Below are positions 1-8,083 of a DNA stretch of 64,000 bases, piece by piece. A program made the position numbers and the translations under genes. The stretch comes from Halorientalis pallida (GTDB lineage Archaea; Halobacteriota; Halobacteria; Halobacteriales; Haloarculaceae): the NCBI RefSeq assembly GCF_004118325.1, contig NZ_RDFA01000003.1, positions 186,001-250,000 on the forward strand, read 5' to 3'. Below the pieces are notes generated by a model, which did not search any database, had not been told where the DNA came from, and saw only the letters and a program-made list of their open reading frames with translations. Numbering within the stretch: position 1 is the first letter of the stretch; each line of letters starts with the position of its first letter.

Positions 1-70
1 ATAGTTACAGCTAGATGGAGTATGGAACGCTACGTAACGGTCGGCTCGCGGTCGGCTGGTTTTACGCTGG

Positions 71-724
71 CTACCACGACAACACGAGTCGGTCGTCGCT
101 CGCGTGGCCCACGACGACGAACGCGGCCGCCAACATGCCGCCGAAACAAAACGCCAGCAGGTGCCCGAAGTGGGCGACCCAGGCCCCCTGAAGGGCGACG
201 GCCACGACGAGCAACACCAGGAAGAAGGGGAGAAACAGGCCGACCATGATCGTCAACAACCACTCCATCGACGCGTTCTGCATGGCGTCGCCGACGGTCC
301 TGACGATCAGCACGCCGATGATGGCGAACGCGACCCCGCTGGACCCGACCACCGGACCGGAGCCGACGTGATAGACGAAACTCGTTAGTGCGTCGGCCCC
401 GACGACCACGGCGAGGACGTGTTTGTCGCTGGTCAACAGCGTCAGCACGACTCCGAGCGGGACGAGGACCAGCATGTTCCCTCGATAGTGGTCGAGGCTC
501 GCGTGGAAGAACTGGTTCGAGAGGTGAAAGAGCGGGTTGAACGGACTCGGCGACGGACCGAACACCTCCTCGATCCGAACACCGTTGGTGACGAGGACCC
601 ACCCGACGCCGGCGATCAGGAGAATCGTAAACGGGAATTTCCGTTTGAAGAGGGACAGGAACGGAATATCCGGTAGCGTCCCGGACAGATTCGGTCGGCG
701 AGGCACGGACGGTGCAGACTTCAC
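71..724 (-). CDS. Rhomboid-family intramembrane serine protease
   Basis: 217 aa with about six hydrophobic segments. Rhomboid hallmarks are visible: an HxxxN motif (HYRGNM) in the second half of the membrane domain, the serine motif GSSG (VVGSSGVAFA) and a late histidine (HFGHLLAF) that would complete a Ser-His dyad. It probably cleaves membrane proteins within the bilayer; the substrate is unknown. The start is GTG. The gene lies 39 bases after a small membrane-protein gene on the same strand, with an oligo-T tract between them, so cotranscription is uncertain. Family assignment rests on motif order; activity is inferred. Confidence 0.82.
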   Translation of the reverse strand: MKSAPSVPRRPNLSGTLPDIPFLSLFKRKFPFTILLIAGVGWVLVTNGVRIEEVFGPSPSPFNPLFHLSNQFFHASLDHYRGNMLVLVPLGVVLTLLTSDKHVLAVVVGADALTSFVYHVGSGPVVGSSGVAFAIIGVLIVRTVGDAMQNASMEWLLTIMVGLFLPFFLVLLVVAVALQGAWVAHFGHLLAFCFGGMLAAAFVVVGHASDDRLVLSW

Positions 725-734
725 GGACGGATGA

Positions 735-741
735 CAAAAAA
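735..741 (-). terminator. Oligo-T tract, possible terminator
   Basis: A run of T on the minus strand between the small membrane protein and the rhomboid gene. Archaeal termination often occurs at T-rich tracts without a hairpin. The placement supports partial termination, but this is only a sequence-composition inference. Confidence 0.3.
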
Positions 742-763
742 GTAGCGCCCCCGACGCGTCGGC

Positions 764-979
764 TCAGACTGCCTTCCGTTCGTAGTGCCAGCGGGCGAGG
801 TGGAGGAAGGCGAATCCGAAGGCGAGGCCGGTCGCGGTGGGGAGCCCACGGACGACCGCTTCGAGGACGGTCGCCCTCGAATCGAAGACCAGCATCTCCA
901 GCGGGACGATGGTGGCCAGTGAGAGAAAGAAAACGAGCGGTGCGTTCCGGGCGGCCTCGCGAGGCGTCCACGATTCCAT
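764..979 (-). CDS. Small two-TM membrane protein, unknown function
   Basis: 71 aa with two hydrophobic stretches (about residues 12-32 and 43-62) and a basic C-terminus (HYERKAV), so a hairpin membrane protein. No family recognised. It sits between the NADH dehydrogenase-like gene and the rhomboid gene, all on the minus strand with short gaps. ATG start; typical haloarchaeal composition. Confidence 0.6.
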   Translation of the reverse strand: MESWTPREAARNAPLVFFLSLATIVPLEMLVFDSRATVLEAVVRGLPTATGLAFGFAFLHLARWHYERKAV

Positions 980-1029
980 AGCGGGGCGTCGTCGACCGAG
1001 CGCCTTAGTGATACTGACTCAACAGGTAG

Positions 1030-2193
1030 TCACATGTCGGGCCAGGCCTTCATCGCGCGGCCCGGGCCGGTGATCGAGGAGATCCAGCGCGCGGCGATCG
1101 CTTTCTTCAGGTTGCGCGCCAGGAAACCGCCGAAGGTCTCCATCGGCATGAACATCACGTCGTGGGCGACGGCGTCCTCACCCACGGAGATGGCGGTTCC
1201 CTTGCTCTTGAACGTCCAGTCTTCAAGCGGCTGGCCGCGCATCGCGCGGGCCATGTTCTTCCCAACGTGATCGGCGGCCTCCCAGGCGGCCTCGGCGGTC
1301 GGCGGCGCGGGGTTCTCGCCGGGTTGGTCGATGAGGGCACAGTCACCGATGGCGAAGACGCGCTCGTCCTCGGTCTGGAAGTTCATGCCCGTGTCGATGC
1401 GGTGGTTGCGCTCGTCTTTCTCGAGGTCGACGTCGCCGACGGCGTCCTGGCCGGTGATGCCGCCGGTCCAGAGCAGCACGTCGTAGTCGAGTTCGGTCTC
1501 GTCGCCGATATAGACCGTCTCCTCGTCGACCTCGCCGATGAACTCGCCGGTCATGATGTTCACGTCGAGCGCTTCCAGGCGCTTGCGCAGCGCACCCTGC
1601 ACTTCGGGGTCGTTGCCCGGGAAGATCTCGTCGAGCCCCTCGACGAGGTGGATGTCGATGGGTGCGCGGTGGTCGTCGCGGAACCCGGCGATCTCGCCGG
1701 CGCTCTGGATGCCCGACAGGCCCGCACCGCCGACGACGACCTGCGCGGGGTCGGACTGGGAGGCTTCACGAGCGGCCTCCTTCACGGCCTCGTGGATGCC
1801 GAGCGCGTCGTCGAGCCCTTTGAGCGTGTGAGCGTGTTCTTCGAGCCCGTCGATGCCGAAGAAGGCAGTCTGAGAGCCCAGCGCGACGAGCAGGTAGTCG
1901 TAGTCGACCTCGGAGTCGTCGGCCAGCTCGATGGTCCGCTCGTCGGTGTGGATATCGGTGACTTCACCCTGCACGAAGCGCGTGCTGGGGGACTTGATGT
2001 CCTCGATGGGGATCGTGACCTTCTCCTGGATGCTCGGGTCTCGGATGCAGCGGTGGGACTCGTGGAGAACGAGGTGGTAGTCGACGTCGGAGATCCAGGT
2101 GATGTCCGCGTCCTTACCTACTTCCGATTCGAGATTTTTGATCGCGCCCGCACCGGCGTAGCCGGAGCCAAGCACGACGACGTCGTCGGTCAT
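1030..2193 (-). CDS. NAD(P)/FAD-dependent oxidoreductase, type II NADH dehydrogenase-like
   Basis: 387 aa, two-dinucleotide-binding-domain flavoprotein. The N-terminal FAD-binding motif is GSGYAGAGA (residues about 8-16). A second, NAD(P)-binding Rossmann motif VVGGAGLSG lies near residue 155, and the FAD-contacting FAIGDCA motif is near residue 280. Length and layout fit NDH-2/sulfide:quinone-reductase-type enzymes, which pass electrons from NADH to membrane quinones without pumping ions. The Cys pair of sulfide:quinone reductases is not obvious, so NDH-2-like is preferred. A TATA-like box at 2216-2224 lies 27 bases before the ATG, predicting a leaderless mRNA. Confidence 0.85.
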   Translation of the reverse strand: MTDDVVVLGSGYAGAGAIKNLESEVGKDADITWISDVDYHLVLHESHRCIRDPSIQEKVTIPIEDIKSPSTRFVQGEVTDIHTDERTIELADDSEVDYDYLLVALGSQTAFFGIDGLEEHAHTLKGLDDALGIHEAVKEAAREASQSDPAQVVVGGAGLSGIQSAGEIAGFRDDHRAPIDIHLVEGLDEIFPGNDPEVQGALRKRLEALDVNIMTGEFIGEVDEETVYIGDETELDYDVLLWTGGITGQDAVGDVDLEKDERNHRIDTGMNFQTEDERVFAIGDCALIDQPGENPAPPTAEAAWEAADHVGKNMARAMRGQPLEDWTFKSKGTAISVGEDAVAHDVMFMPMETFGGFLARNLKKAIAARWISSITGPGRAMKAWPDM

Positions 2194-2215
2194 ACCCGCA
2201 CCTGAGGAGTCACCC

Positions 2216-2224
2216 GATACAAAG
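2216..2224 (-). promoter_or_regulatory. TATA-like box of the NDH-2-like gene
   Basis: AT-rich box (CTTTGTATC on the minus strand) centred 27 bases before the ATG at 2193, the normal spacing for a leaderless haloarchaeal transcript. Confidence 0.42.
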
Positions 2225-2388
2225 GCTTTGAAATCGCCATCTCCATGTCGTCAGTTTTTATACGAGTCCCCGTTTCGGTGGGTGGGGTTCACGAATTAGC
2301 GGCGACGGCTGCCGGAATTTCCAGAGCTGACCGGCGTTCTATCGGTAGAACGGAGCGAAGAGGTCGAGCGGCGAGTCGACCCAGACGG

Positions 2389-2922
2389 TTACTTCTCGAC
2401 GTCGCCGACGGGCGCCTTCATGTCGTCGATAGTGAGGATGAGGATGTTGCTGGTGTCGTCTTTGCCTTCGATGGTGCCGATGATGCGGAGTTTCGACAGC
2501 GGTGTCGGGCCGACAGTGATCGTGTCGCCCTCGTGAAACTCCGAGATCGACCCCTGGAGCTTGATCTCGGCGCGGCACTCCTCGGGGTGGTGGACGCTCG
2601 TGAGGTCGATCTCCTCGACGTTGGCACTCGGGACCGCTTCGCCGTTGTGTTTGAGGGGTACGTCCGCTGCGTCGTCCATGTTCTGGACCTGCAGTGCCTC
2701 GTAGGCGTTCGAGGTCGGCTTGTAGCCACCTTTCGGACCGGGTACACCCTCGACTAGCTGGAGGGCCTTGAGACTCTGCATCTGGTTGCGTATCGTCCCG
2801 GGGTTCCGGTCGACCTGTTCGGCGATGTCCTCACCCTTGACCGCGCTCTCGGACTGGCGGTGGAGATTGACCAGCTCCTGGAGGATGTTCTTCTGACTCG
2901 GCGTGAGTTCGATTGATGACAT
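2389..2922 (-). CDS. Helix-turn-helix regulator with C-terminal sensor-like domain
   Basis: 177 aa from the ATG giving MSSIELTPSQ. The N-terminal 65 residues form a winged HTH (LTPSQKNILQELVNL ... GEDIAEQVDRNPGTIRNQ) resembling Rrf2/MarR-like folds. The C-terminal half (about 95-177) is a beta-rich domain of unknown ligand (FHEGDTITVGPTPLSKL). An upstream in-frame extension exists, but a TATA-like box at 2946-2956 lies about 29 bases before this ATG, so the shorter form was chosen. It is divergent from the epimerase gene with about 157 bases between. The regulated genes are unknown. Confidence 0.72.
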   Translation of the reverse strand: MSSIELTPSQKNILQELVNLHRQSESAVKGEDIAEQVDRNPGTIRNQMQSLKALQLVEGVPGPKGGYKPTSNAYEALQVQNMDDAADVPLKHNGEAVPSANVEEIDLTSVHHPEECRAEIKLQGSISEFHEGDTITVGPTPLSKLRIIGTIEGKDDTSNILILTIDDMKAPVGDVEK

Positions 2923-2945
2923 GAGATGACGTTCGTTGTAGCTTT

Positions 2946-2956
2946 CCATAAACCCG
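2946..2956 (-). promoter_or_regulatory. TATA-like box of the HTH regulator
   Basis: GGGTTTATGG on the minus strand, about 29 bases from the chosen ATG at 2922. It supports the short start over the longer open frame. Confidence 0.42.
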
Positions 2957-3079
2957 GCGGATAAACGAGTGCTCGCGTACGTGTCCGAAAACCGAGAGAC
3001 AGCGGACCCACCGACGGCAGTCCGCGTCAGATGCTTCGGGAAACGACACACATTTGATGCATGGCTAAGATGTCGAAAT

Positions 3080-3997
3080 ATGCGAGACAAACGCGTACTC
3101 GTCACGGGGGGCGCGGGGTTTATCGGTTCGAACCTCGCGAACCACCTGGCCGCCGACAACGAGGTACTCGCGCTCGACGACGGCTACCTCGGAACGCCCC
3201 AGAACCTGGACGACACCGTCGAATTCGTCGACGCGAGCGTCCTCGAGGACGACCTGCCCGTCGACGTCGACGTGGTGTTCCACCTGGCCGCGCTCTCCTC
3301 GCTCCAGATGCACGAGGACGACCCACAGCGGGGCGCTCGCGTCAACGTCGAGGGCTTCGTCAACACCGTCGAACAGGCCCGACAGGAAGGATGTGAGACG
3401 GTCGTCTACGCGACGACCTCCTCGATCTACGGCAGTCGAACCGAGCCCTCGCCCGAGGACATGCCCGTGAGTGTGAACACCGGCTACGAGGCCTCGAAAC
3501 TCGCCCGGGAACGCTACGGCGAGTACTTCGCCAACTACCACGACATGAACGTCGCAGGCCTGCGGTTCTTCTCGGTCTATCAGGGCTACGGGGGCGCGGA
3601 GGAGCACAAGGGGGAGTACGCCAACGTCATCGCGCAGTTCGCCGACGACATGGCGAAGGGTGAGTCGCCGGTGCTGTACGGCGACGGCGAGCAGACACGC
3701 GACTTCACCCACGTCGAAGATATCGTTCGCGGCATCGAGACGACCGCCGACCACGAGTTGACCGGCATCTACAACCTCGGGACGGGGGACGCCTTCAGCT
3801 TCAACACCGTCGTCGAGATGCTCAACGACGAACTGGGGACCGACATCGACCCCGAGTACGTCGAGAACCCGATCCCGGAGGACGTGTACGTCCACGACAC
3901 CTGTGCGGACATCTCCAAGATCAACGACGCGACGGGCTGGGAACCCCGGATCGACTTCGCGGAGGGCATCGAGCGGGTCTGTGCACAGTACCAGTAG
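3080..3997 (+). CDS. NAD-dependent epimerase/dehydratase (extended SDR)
   Basis: 305 aa. The N-terminal NAD-binding motif GGAGFIGSN is at residues 9-17, followed by an acidic residue after strand 2 (LALDDG). The active-site Ser/Thr region (YATTSSIYG) and the YxxxK dyad (YEASKLARE) are present, as expected of UDP-glucose 4-epimerase-like extended SDRs. The product likely interconverts nucleotide sugars for the S-layer glycans or exopolysaccharide; the exact substrate cannot be read from sequence. The start MRDKRVLVTGG was chosen over an upstream in-frame ATG because it begins right at the Rossmann strand. Confidence 0.85.
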   Translation: MRDKRVLVTGGAGFIGSNLANHLAADNEVLALDDGYLGTPQNLDDTVEFVDASVLEDDLPVDVDVVFHLAALSSLQMHEDDPQRGARVNVEGFVNTVEQARQEGCETVVYATTSSIYGSRTEPSPEDMPVSVNTGYEASKLARERYGEYFANYHDMNVAGLRFFSVYQGYGGAEEHKGEYANVIAQFADDMAKGESPVLYGDGEQTRDFTHVEDIVRGIETTADHELTGIYNLGTGDAFSFNTVVEMLNDELGTDIDPEYVENPIPEDVYVHDTCADISKINDATGWEPRIDFAEGIERVCAQYQ

Positions 3998-4027
3998 TTT
4001 TGTCGATCCACGAGAGTGGTGGAGGTG

Positions 4028-4948
4028 ATGGATCGGAACGTGCGGATCATCGGCGTCCCGATGGACCTCGGGGCCGACCGACGTGGCGTGGACATGGGCC
4101 CCTCTGCCATCCGCTACGCAGGGCTGGCCGAGTCGATCGAGGGACTGGGCGTCGCCTGTTCCGACTGGGGTGATGTCCACGTCCCACGGCCGGAGGGGAG
4201 CGATCCCGACGCCGGGGCCCCGGCGTCGGGAACGGCGAAGTTCCTGGCCGAGACCGAGACCGTCTGCACCCGCCTCGCCCACGAGGTCGCCGACGCCGTC
4301 GCGGACGGTGACTTCCCGCTGGTTCTGGGCGGTGACCACTCAATCGCCATCGGGACCGCCGGCGGTGTCTCCCGCGACGCCGAGACCGGCATCGTCTGGT
4401 TCGACGCCCACGGCGACTTCAACACGCCCGCGACGACGCCCAGCGGCAACGTCCACGGGATGGGTCTCGCCGCCATCCTCGGGAAGGGGCCGTTCGCCGA
4501 CACCGACTGGGCTCCCGCGCCGAACGTCGCCGAGGAGAACGTCGCCCTCGTGGGACTCCGGAGCGTCGACGCGGCCGAGCGCCCGAACATCCGGAACAGT
4601 GACGTGACCGCGTACACGATGACCGACATCGACGCCCGCGGCGTCACCGAGGTCGTCACCGAAGCGCTGGACGTGGCCACCGACGGCACAGACGGCGTCC
4701 ACGTCAGTCTGGACCTGGACTGGCTCGATCCGACGGAAGCGCCCGGCGTCGGGACCCCCGAACGCGGCGGCGTCTCCTACCGCGAGGCCCACGCCGCCAT
4801 GGAGTTGATCTCCGAACGTGCCGCCGACCCCGGCCGACTGGCGAGCATGGAACTCGTCGAAGTCAACCCGATCCTCGACCGGCACAACCAGACCGCAGAA
4901 CTGGGGGTCGAACTCGCCGCGAGCGCACTCGGGAAGGTCATTCTGTAA
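4028..4948 (+). CDS. Arginase/agmatinase/formimidoylglutamase family hydrolase
   Basis: 306 aa ureohydrolase. The binuclear Mn ligands are all visible: GGDHS (about residue 104), DAHGDFN (about residue 129) and DLDWLDP (about residue 232), followed by a conserved Glu (MELVEVNP) near the end. These enzymes hydrolyse guanidino groups and release urea or formamide. The arginase-like DxHxD spacing and SGNxHGM motif favour arginase, but agmatinase or formimidoylglutamase cannot be excluded. GTG codons 4-12 bases upstream are alternative starts; ATG at 4028 follows a GGAGGTG sequence. Confidence 0.85.
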   Translation: MDRNVRIIGVPMDLGADRRGVDMGPSAIRYAGLAESIEGLGVACSDWGDVHVPRPEGSDPDAGAPASGTAKFLAETETVCTRLAHEVADAVADGDFPLVLGGDHSIAIGTAGGVSRDAETGIVWFDAHGDFNTPATTPSGNVHGMGLAAILGKGPFADTDWAPAPNVAEENVALVGLRSVDAAERPNIRNSDVTAYTMTDIDARGVTEVVTEALDVATDGTDGVHVSLDLDWLDPTEAPGVGTPERGGVSYREAHAAMELISERAADPGRLASMELVEVNPILDRHNQTAELGVELAASALGKVIL

Positions 4949-5036
4949 TCGCGAGTGCCCCCGCGGGAAGGTGACCACCCGCCACTTACAAATGCAGGCC
5001 CGTCCGGTTTCCGGGGTGAGCTCATAGTCCGAACAG

Positions 5037-5456
5037 ATGGTCGACGTGATGGGGCACGTGGCGATGGGGTTGCTGTGGGGGGCCCCGGCGTGGTTCTGCT
5101 GGCGCCGGCGCGTGAGCCTCGCGGTCGGCGCTGTCGTCGCCACGCAACGGCGGCCGCTCGACCGCTGGCTGTGGCGCGAACCGGTCACGCCCCGGGTGTC
5201 GTTCGGATTCGTCGCCCTGGCGGTCCTGATCGGGGGCCTCAGTCACCTCTTCGCCGACGTACTCTCTTCGCCTGACATCGCCCAGCCGCTCGAACCCTTC
5301 TGACCGGTCTACCCCGAACCCGTGATCGTGGACCTGATCTGGGACAACGACCCCGTCTGGAACGTCGGTCTGCTAGCCGCCATCCTTTTGAGTCACCTGC
5401 TACTGGCTCTGCTCGTGAAGCCGCTCGATCACCCCCACCGGATCACCGATGGATAA
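5037..5456 (+). pseudogene. Decayed membrane metal-dependent hydrolase (YdjM-like)
   Basis: One reading frame runs from ATG 5037 to TAA 5454-5456 but is interrupted by TGA at 5301-5303, after SPDIAQPLEPF. The sequence resumes in the same frame with PVYPEPVIVDLIW and DNDPVWNVGLL, as in the intact family, where a Trp normally stands at the stop position. TGG to TGA is therefore the simplest change. The intact family (about 170-180 aa, several TM helices) also has a His-rich motif (HHxxTH-like) between the first and second helices. Here that stretch is missing: the region VVATQRRPLDRWLW joins directly, suggesting an internal deletion. It is almost certainly non-functional unless the stop is read through. 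Confidence 0.68.
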
Positions 5457-5501
5457 CCACGTCTCGCGTCTCGGCGAGCGCGTCGTCGTGCCACGAGCAG
5501 T

Positions 5502-6407
5502 GTGATCGTGTTCGCACTCGCACGCGGAATCGGCGTCACGGAGCGCCTGCACGGCCAGGCCGGGACCGTCGGCGTCGCGCTGTTCGCCCTGCTCACGCAA
5601 CTGGGTGACGTGTGGTTCCTCTTCGTCCTCGGCGGCGGGGTCTACGTCGCCGGGAGCACGGTCCCGCGCCTGGCGGTCGACCGCCGCCAGGGGCTGTTCG
5701 TCTTCGCGCTCGTGGTGACCTACGTGGTGCTGGTCAGCACGCTCAAACCGCTGTTCGGGCTTCCGCGACCGCCCGGTGCCGGCGAGGCCCCCGCAGTGGG
5801 CTGGCTCCCGCCGATCCTGGCCGGGGTGTTCGAGAACATCACCACCGCGTCTAGTTCCGGGTTCCCGAGCGGACACGCACTCGGAGCCACGATGGTCTGG
5901 GGCGGAGTCGCGCTCGTCATCGATGGAGTGCGCGACCGGGTGCGGTTCGGCCTCGCCGCGGTCGTCGTCGCCATCGTCGCGACCTCGCGCCTCGTCCTCG
6001 GCGTCCACTACCTGGTGGACGTGATCGCCGGCGTCGGACTCGGGCTGGCGGTCCTCGGCGCGTGCTACTGGCTCGCCGACGGCGGGACCGACCCCGGCCG
6101 CGTCCTCGGCGTCGCGGTCGCCGTCGGCGTCCTCGCGATGTTCGTCGACGGCTCGGCCATCAGTGGGGCTGCCGCCGGTGCAGCCGTCGGCTCGTGGCTC
6201 GTCTGTCGTCGCGTCGCCGACACCGTCCCGATCCGCGCCACGAGCCGCGGGGAAGTGATCGCCGGGATCGTCGTGCTGGCGATCGTCGGTGGGCTCTCGG
6301 GGGTCCTCTACGCGCTCGATCCGCCGGTGACGGTAGCGTTCGTCGGCGGCGCAGTCACCGGTGGTGGTGCCGTCGCCGCGCCGATGATCGGCACACGGGC
6401 AACCTGA
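5502..6407 (+). CDS. PAP2-superfamily membrane phosphatase
   Basis: 301 aa with about eight hydrophobic helices. All three PAP2 motifs are present: KPLFGLPRP (KxxxxxxRP, about residues 85-93), SGFPSGHA (PSGH, about residues 120-127) and SRLVLGVHYLVD (SRxxxxxHxxxD, about residues 165-176). Such enzymes dephosphorylate lipid phosphates such as phosphatidic acid or isoprenyl diphosphates at the membrane surface. The start is GTG. The C-terminal third is a set of extra Gly/Ala/Val-rich helices beyond the catalytic core. It follows a decayed gene by 45 bases. Confidence 0.85.
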   Translation: MIVFALARGIGVTERLHGQAGTVGVALFALLTQLGDVWFLFVLGGGVYVAGSTVPRLAVDRRQGLFVFALVVTYVVLVSTLKPLFGLPRPPGAGEAPAVGWLPPILAGVFENITTASSSGFPSGHALGATMVWGGVALVIDGVRDRVRFGLAAVVVAIVATSRLVLGVHYLVDVIAGVGLGLAVLGACYWLADGGTDPGRVLGVAVAVGVLAMFVDGSAISGAAAGAAVGSWLVCRRVADTVPIRATSRGEVIAGIVVLAIVGGLSGVLYALDPPVTVAFVGGAVTGGGAVAAPMIGTRAT

Positions 6408-6449
6408 CGCCGGGAAAGTTCCTTGTCGTCCCTGCCCGACGTGGACCGC

Positions 6450-7241
6450 ATGGACTTCGCCAGCAAGCGACTGATCGACCTGAGCGTCGGCCTCGAACCG
6501 GGCGTCGCGAGCGAACCGTTCCCGCCCCAGATCGGGTACATGGACCACGAGGAGGGTGCTGCCCGACTCGCCGGCAACCTCCAGGCGCTGGGCCACGACG
6601 TGGCGGGCGAGGAGTTCCCCGACGGACAGGGCCTCGCGTGGGAGGAGATCACGGCGATCCCCCACGCCGGCACCCACCTCGACGCGCCCTGGCACTACGG
6701 CTCCGAGTGTGACGGCGAACCAGCGAAGACCATCGACGAGATTCCGCTGGAGTGGTGCTGTGGCAACGCCGTGATCCTCGATTTCACCGATCTCGACGCG
6801 GGCGCAGAGATCACACCCGAGCAGATCGACGACCGGCTGGCCGCCCTCGACCACGAACTCTCGGCCGGCGAACTGGTGTTCATCGAGACCGGTGCCGACG
6901 ACCTCTGGGGCGAACCGGAGTATCTCACGGAGTTCCCCGGCATGGGTGCGGCGGCGACGAAACACCTCGTCGAGCAGGGGGTGAAAGTGATCGGCACCGA
7001 CGCCTACGGCTTCGACAAGCCATTCGACGAGATGGGCCGGCGCTACGTCGAGACCGACGACGAGAGTGAACTGTGGCCCGCCCACTTCGCCGGCCGCGAG
7101 GTCGAGTACTGTCAGATCGAGAAGATGGCGAACCTGGACGAACTGCCCCGCCGGACCGACGTGCCGGTCGTCACCTTCCCCGTGAAGATCGCCGAGGCCA
7201 GCGCCGGGTGGGTCCGGCCCGTGGCGATGGTCGAGGCGTGA
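6450..7241 (+). CDS. Cyclase-family (kynurenine formamidase-like) metal hydrolase
   Basis: 263 aa. The signature HAGTHLDAPWH (about residues 73-83) is the HxGTHxDxPxH metal site of the cyclase/KynB superfamily, and a second conserved block (TDAYGFD) follows. Members hydrolyse N-formylkynurenine, isatin or related amides, or cyclise polyketides. No tryptophan-catabolic partner genes are nearby, so the substrate is open. ATG at 6450 (MDFASKRLIDLS) is preferred to an upstream TTG because the family usually begins just before this RLIDLS strand. Confidence 0.8.
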   Translation: MDFASKRLIDLSVGLEPGVASEPFPPQIGYMDHEEGAARLAGNLQALGHDVAGEEFPDGQGLAWEEITAIPHAGTHLDAPWHYGSECDGEPAKTIDEIPLEWCCGNAVILDFTDLDAGAEITPEQIDDRLAALDHELSAGELVFIETGADDLWGEPEYLTEFPGMGAAATKHLVEQGVKVIGTDAYGFDKPFDEMGRRYVETDDESELWPAHFAGREVEYCQIEKMANLDELPRRTDVPVVTFPVKIAEASAGWVRPVAMVEA

Positions 7242-7253
7242 GTCGACGGCGGG

Positions 7254-8060
7254 TCAGGCGTCCGCGGCGTCGGCAGTGCCCTCTTCACCCTCGTCGCTCG
7301 GTTCGGTCCAGTACGCGAGGACGGCCATCGTGCCGACCTGCGGAACGCCGACCAGCACCGTCGCGAGCCCGCCGCCGAAGAAGCCGAACTGCCGCGACAG
7401 ACCGAACACGCCCAGCAGGAGGAGAAAGAGGGTCAACGAGATGCCGTAGCCGCCCATGCGTCGCCAGCTCGTCCGGACCGCGGTCGCGATCGACGCACCA
7501 CGCACGGCAAGCGGGAACGCGACGAACAGGCGCACGGCGACGAACAGAGTCAGGACGAACGCCGGGACGACGAGAATGGGGGCCACCAGGACGAGCGCCA
7601 CGACGGGAGACAGCGCGAGTCCGAACCCGGCCACGTAGCCGACCGCGCGTGCGGCGGACGCCCCGTCGAGTGCCCGCAGGCCCGGACGGAGCCCGCCCTC
7701 GTACATCCCGACGACGGCGACCGCGCCGGCCAGCGCGGTGGTCCCGGTCGTGACGGCGGCGAACAGCGCACGCTGGGCGAGCCAGCGGAGTTTGAGCCCC
7801 CAGAGGGCGGGAAGTGGCGTCGTCACGCGGCGCTGTTCGACCGGAAGGATCGGGAATTGTAGATCGACGCCGGTTCCGGTGACTGACTGTACCGTCGTGA
7901 CCGGAACGGGGTCGGCGAGCATCGCCTGCTCGACGCCAACGATCACGAGTCCGGCGATCAAAAAGGGGACGAACAGCGCCGGCCTGCTGAGGAACACGCG
8001 CATCCCGTCGCTCAGCGCCGCCGTGACACCACCGCCGTCGCTGGCGTCCCGTGTTGCCAT
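7254..8060 (-). CDS. Polytopic membrane protein, unknown function
   Basis: 268 aa with about six hydrophobic segments and a polar, acidic C-terminus. It starts MATRDASDGG, 23 bases after the stop of the exported beta-propeller gene on the same strand, so the two are very likely cotranscribed. No enzymatic motif seen. The pairing with an extracytoplasmic propeller suggests an envelope complex, but this is inference. Confidence 0.65.
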   Translation of the reverse strand: MATRDASDGGGVTAALSDGMRVFLSRPALFVPFLIAGLVIVGVEQAMLADPVPVTTVQSVTGTGVDLQFPILPVEQRRVTTPLPALWGLKLRWLAQRALFAAVTTGTTALAGAVAVVGMYEGGLRPGLRALDGASAARAVGYVAGFGLALSPVVALVLVAPILVVPAFVLTLFVAVRLFVAFPLAVRGASIATAVRTSWRRMGGYGISLTLFLLLLGVFGLSRQFGFFGGGLATVLVGVPQVGTMAVLAYWTEPSDEGEEGTADAADA

Positions 8061-8083
8061 CCCGGGAGTCCGGTACGGCACGG

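Noticed and set aside
1162-2205. Long antisense open frames over minus-strand genes (here and at many other places)
   Set aside because: Low-complexity Arg/Val/Gly-rich products and strand bias match shadows of real genes in GC-rich DNA.
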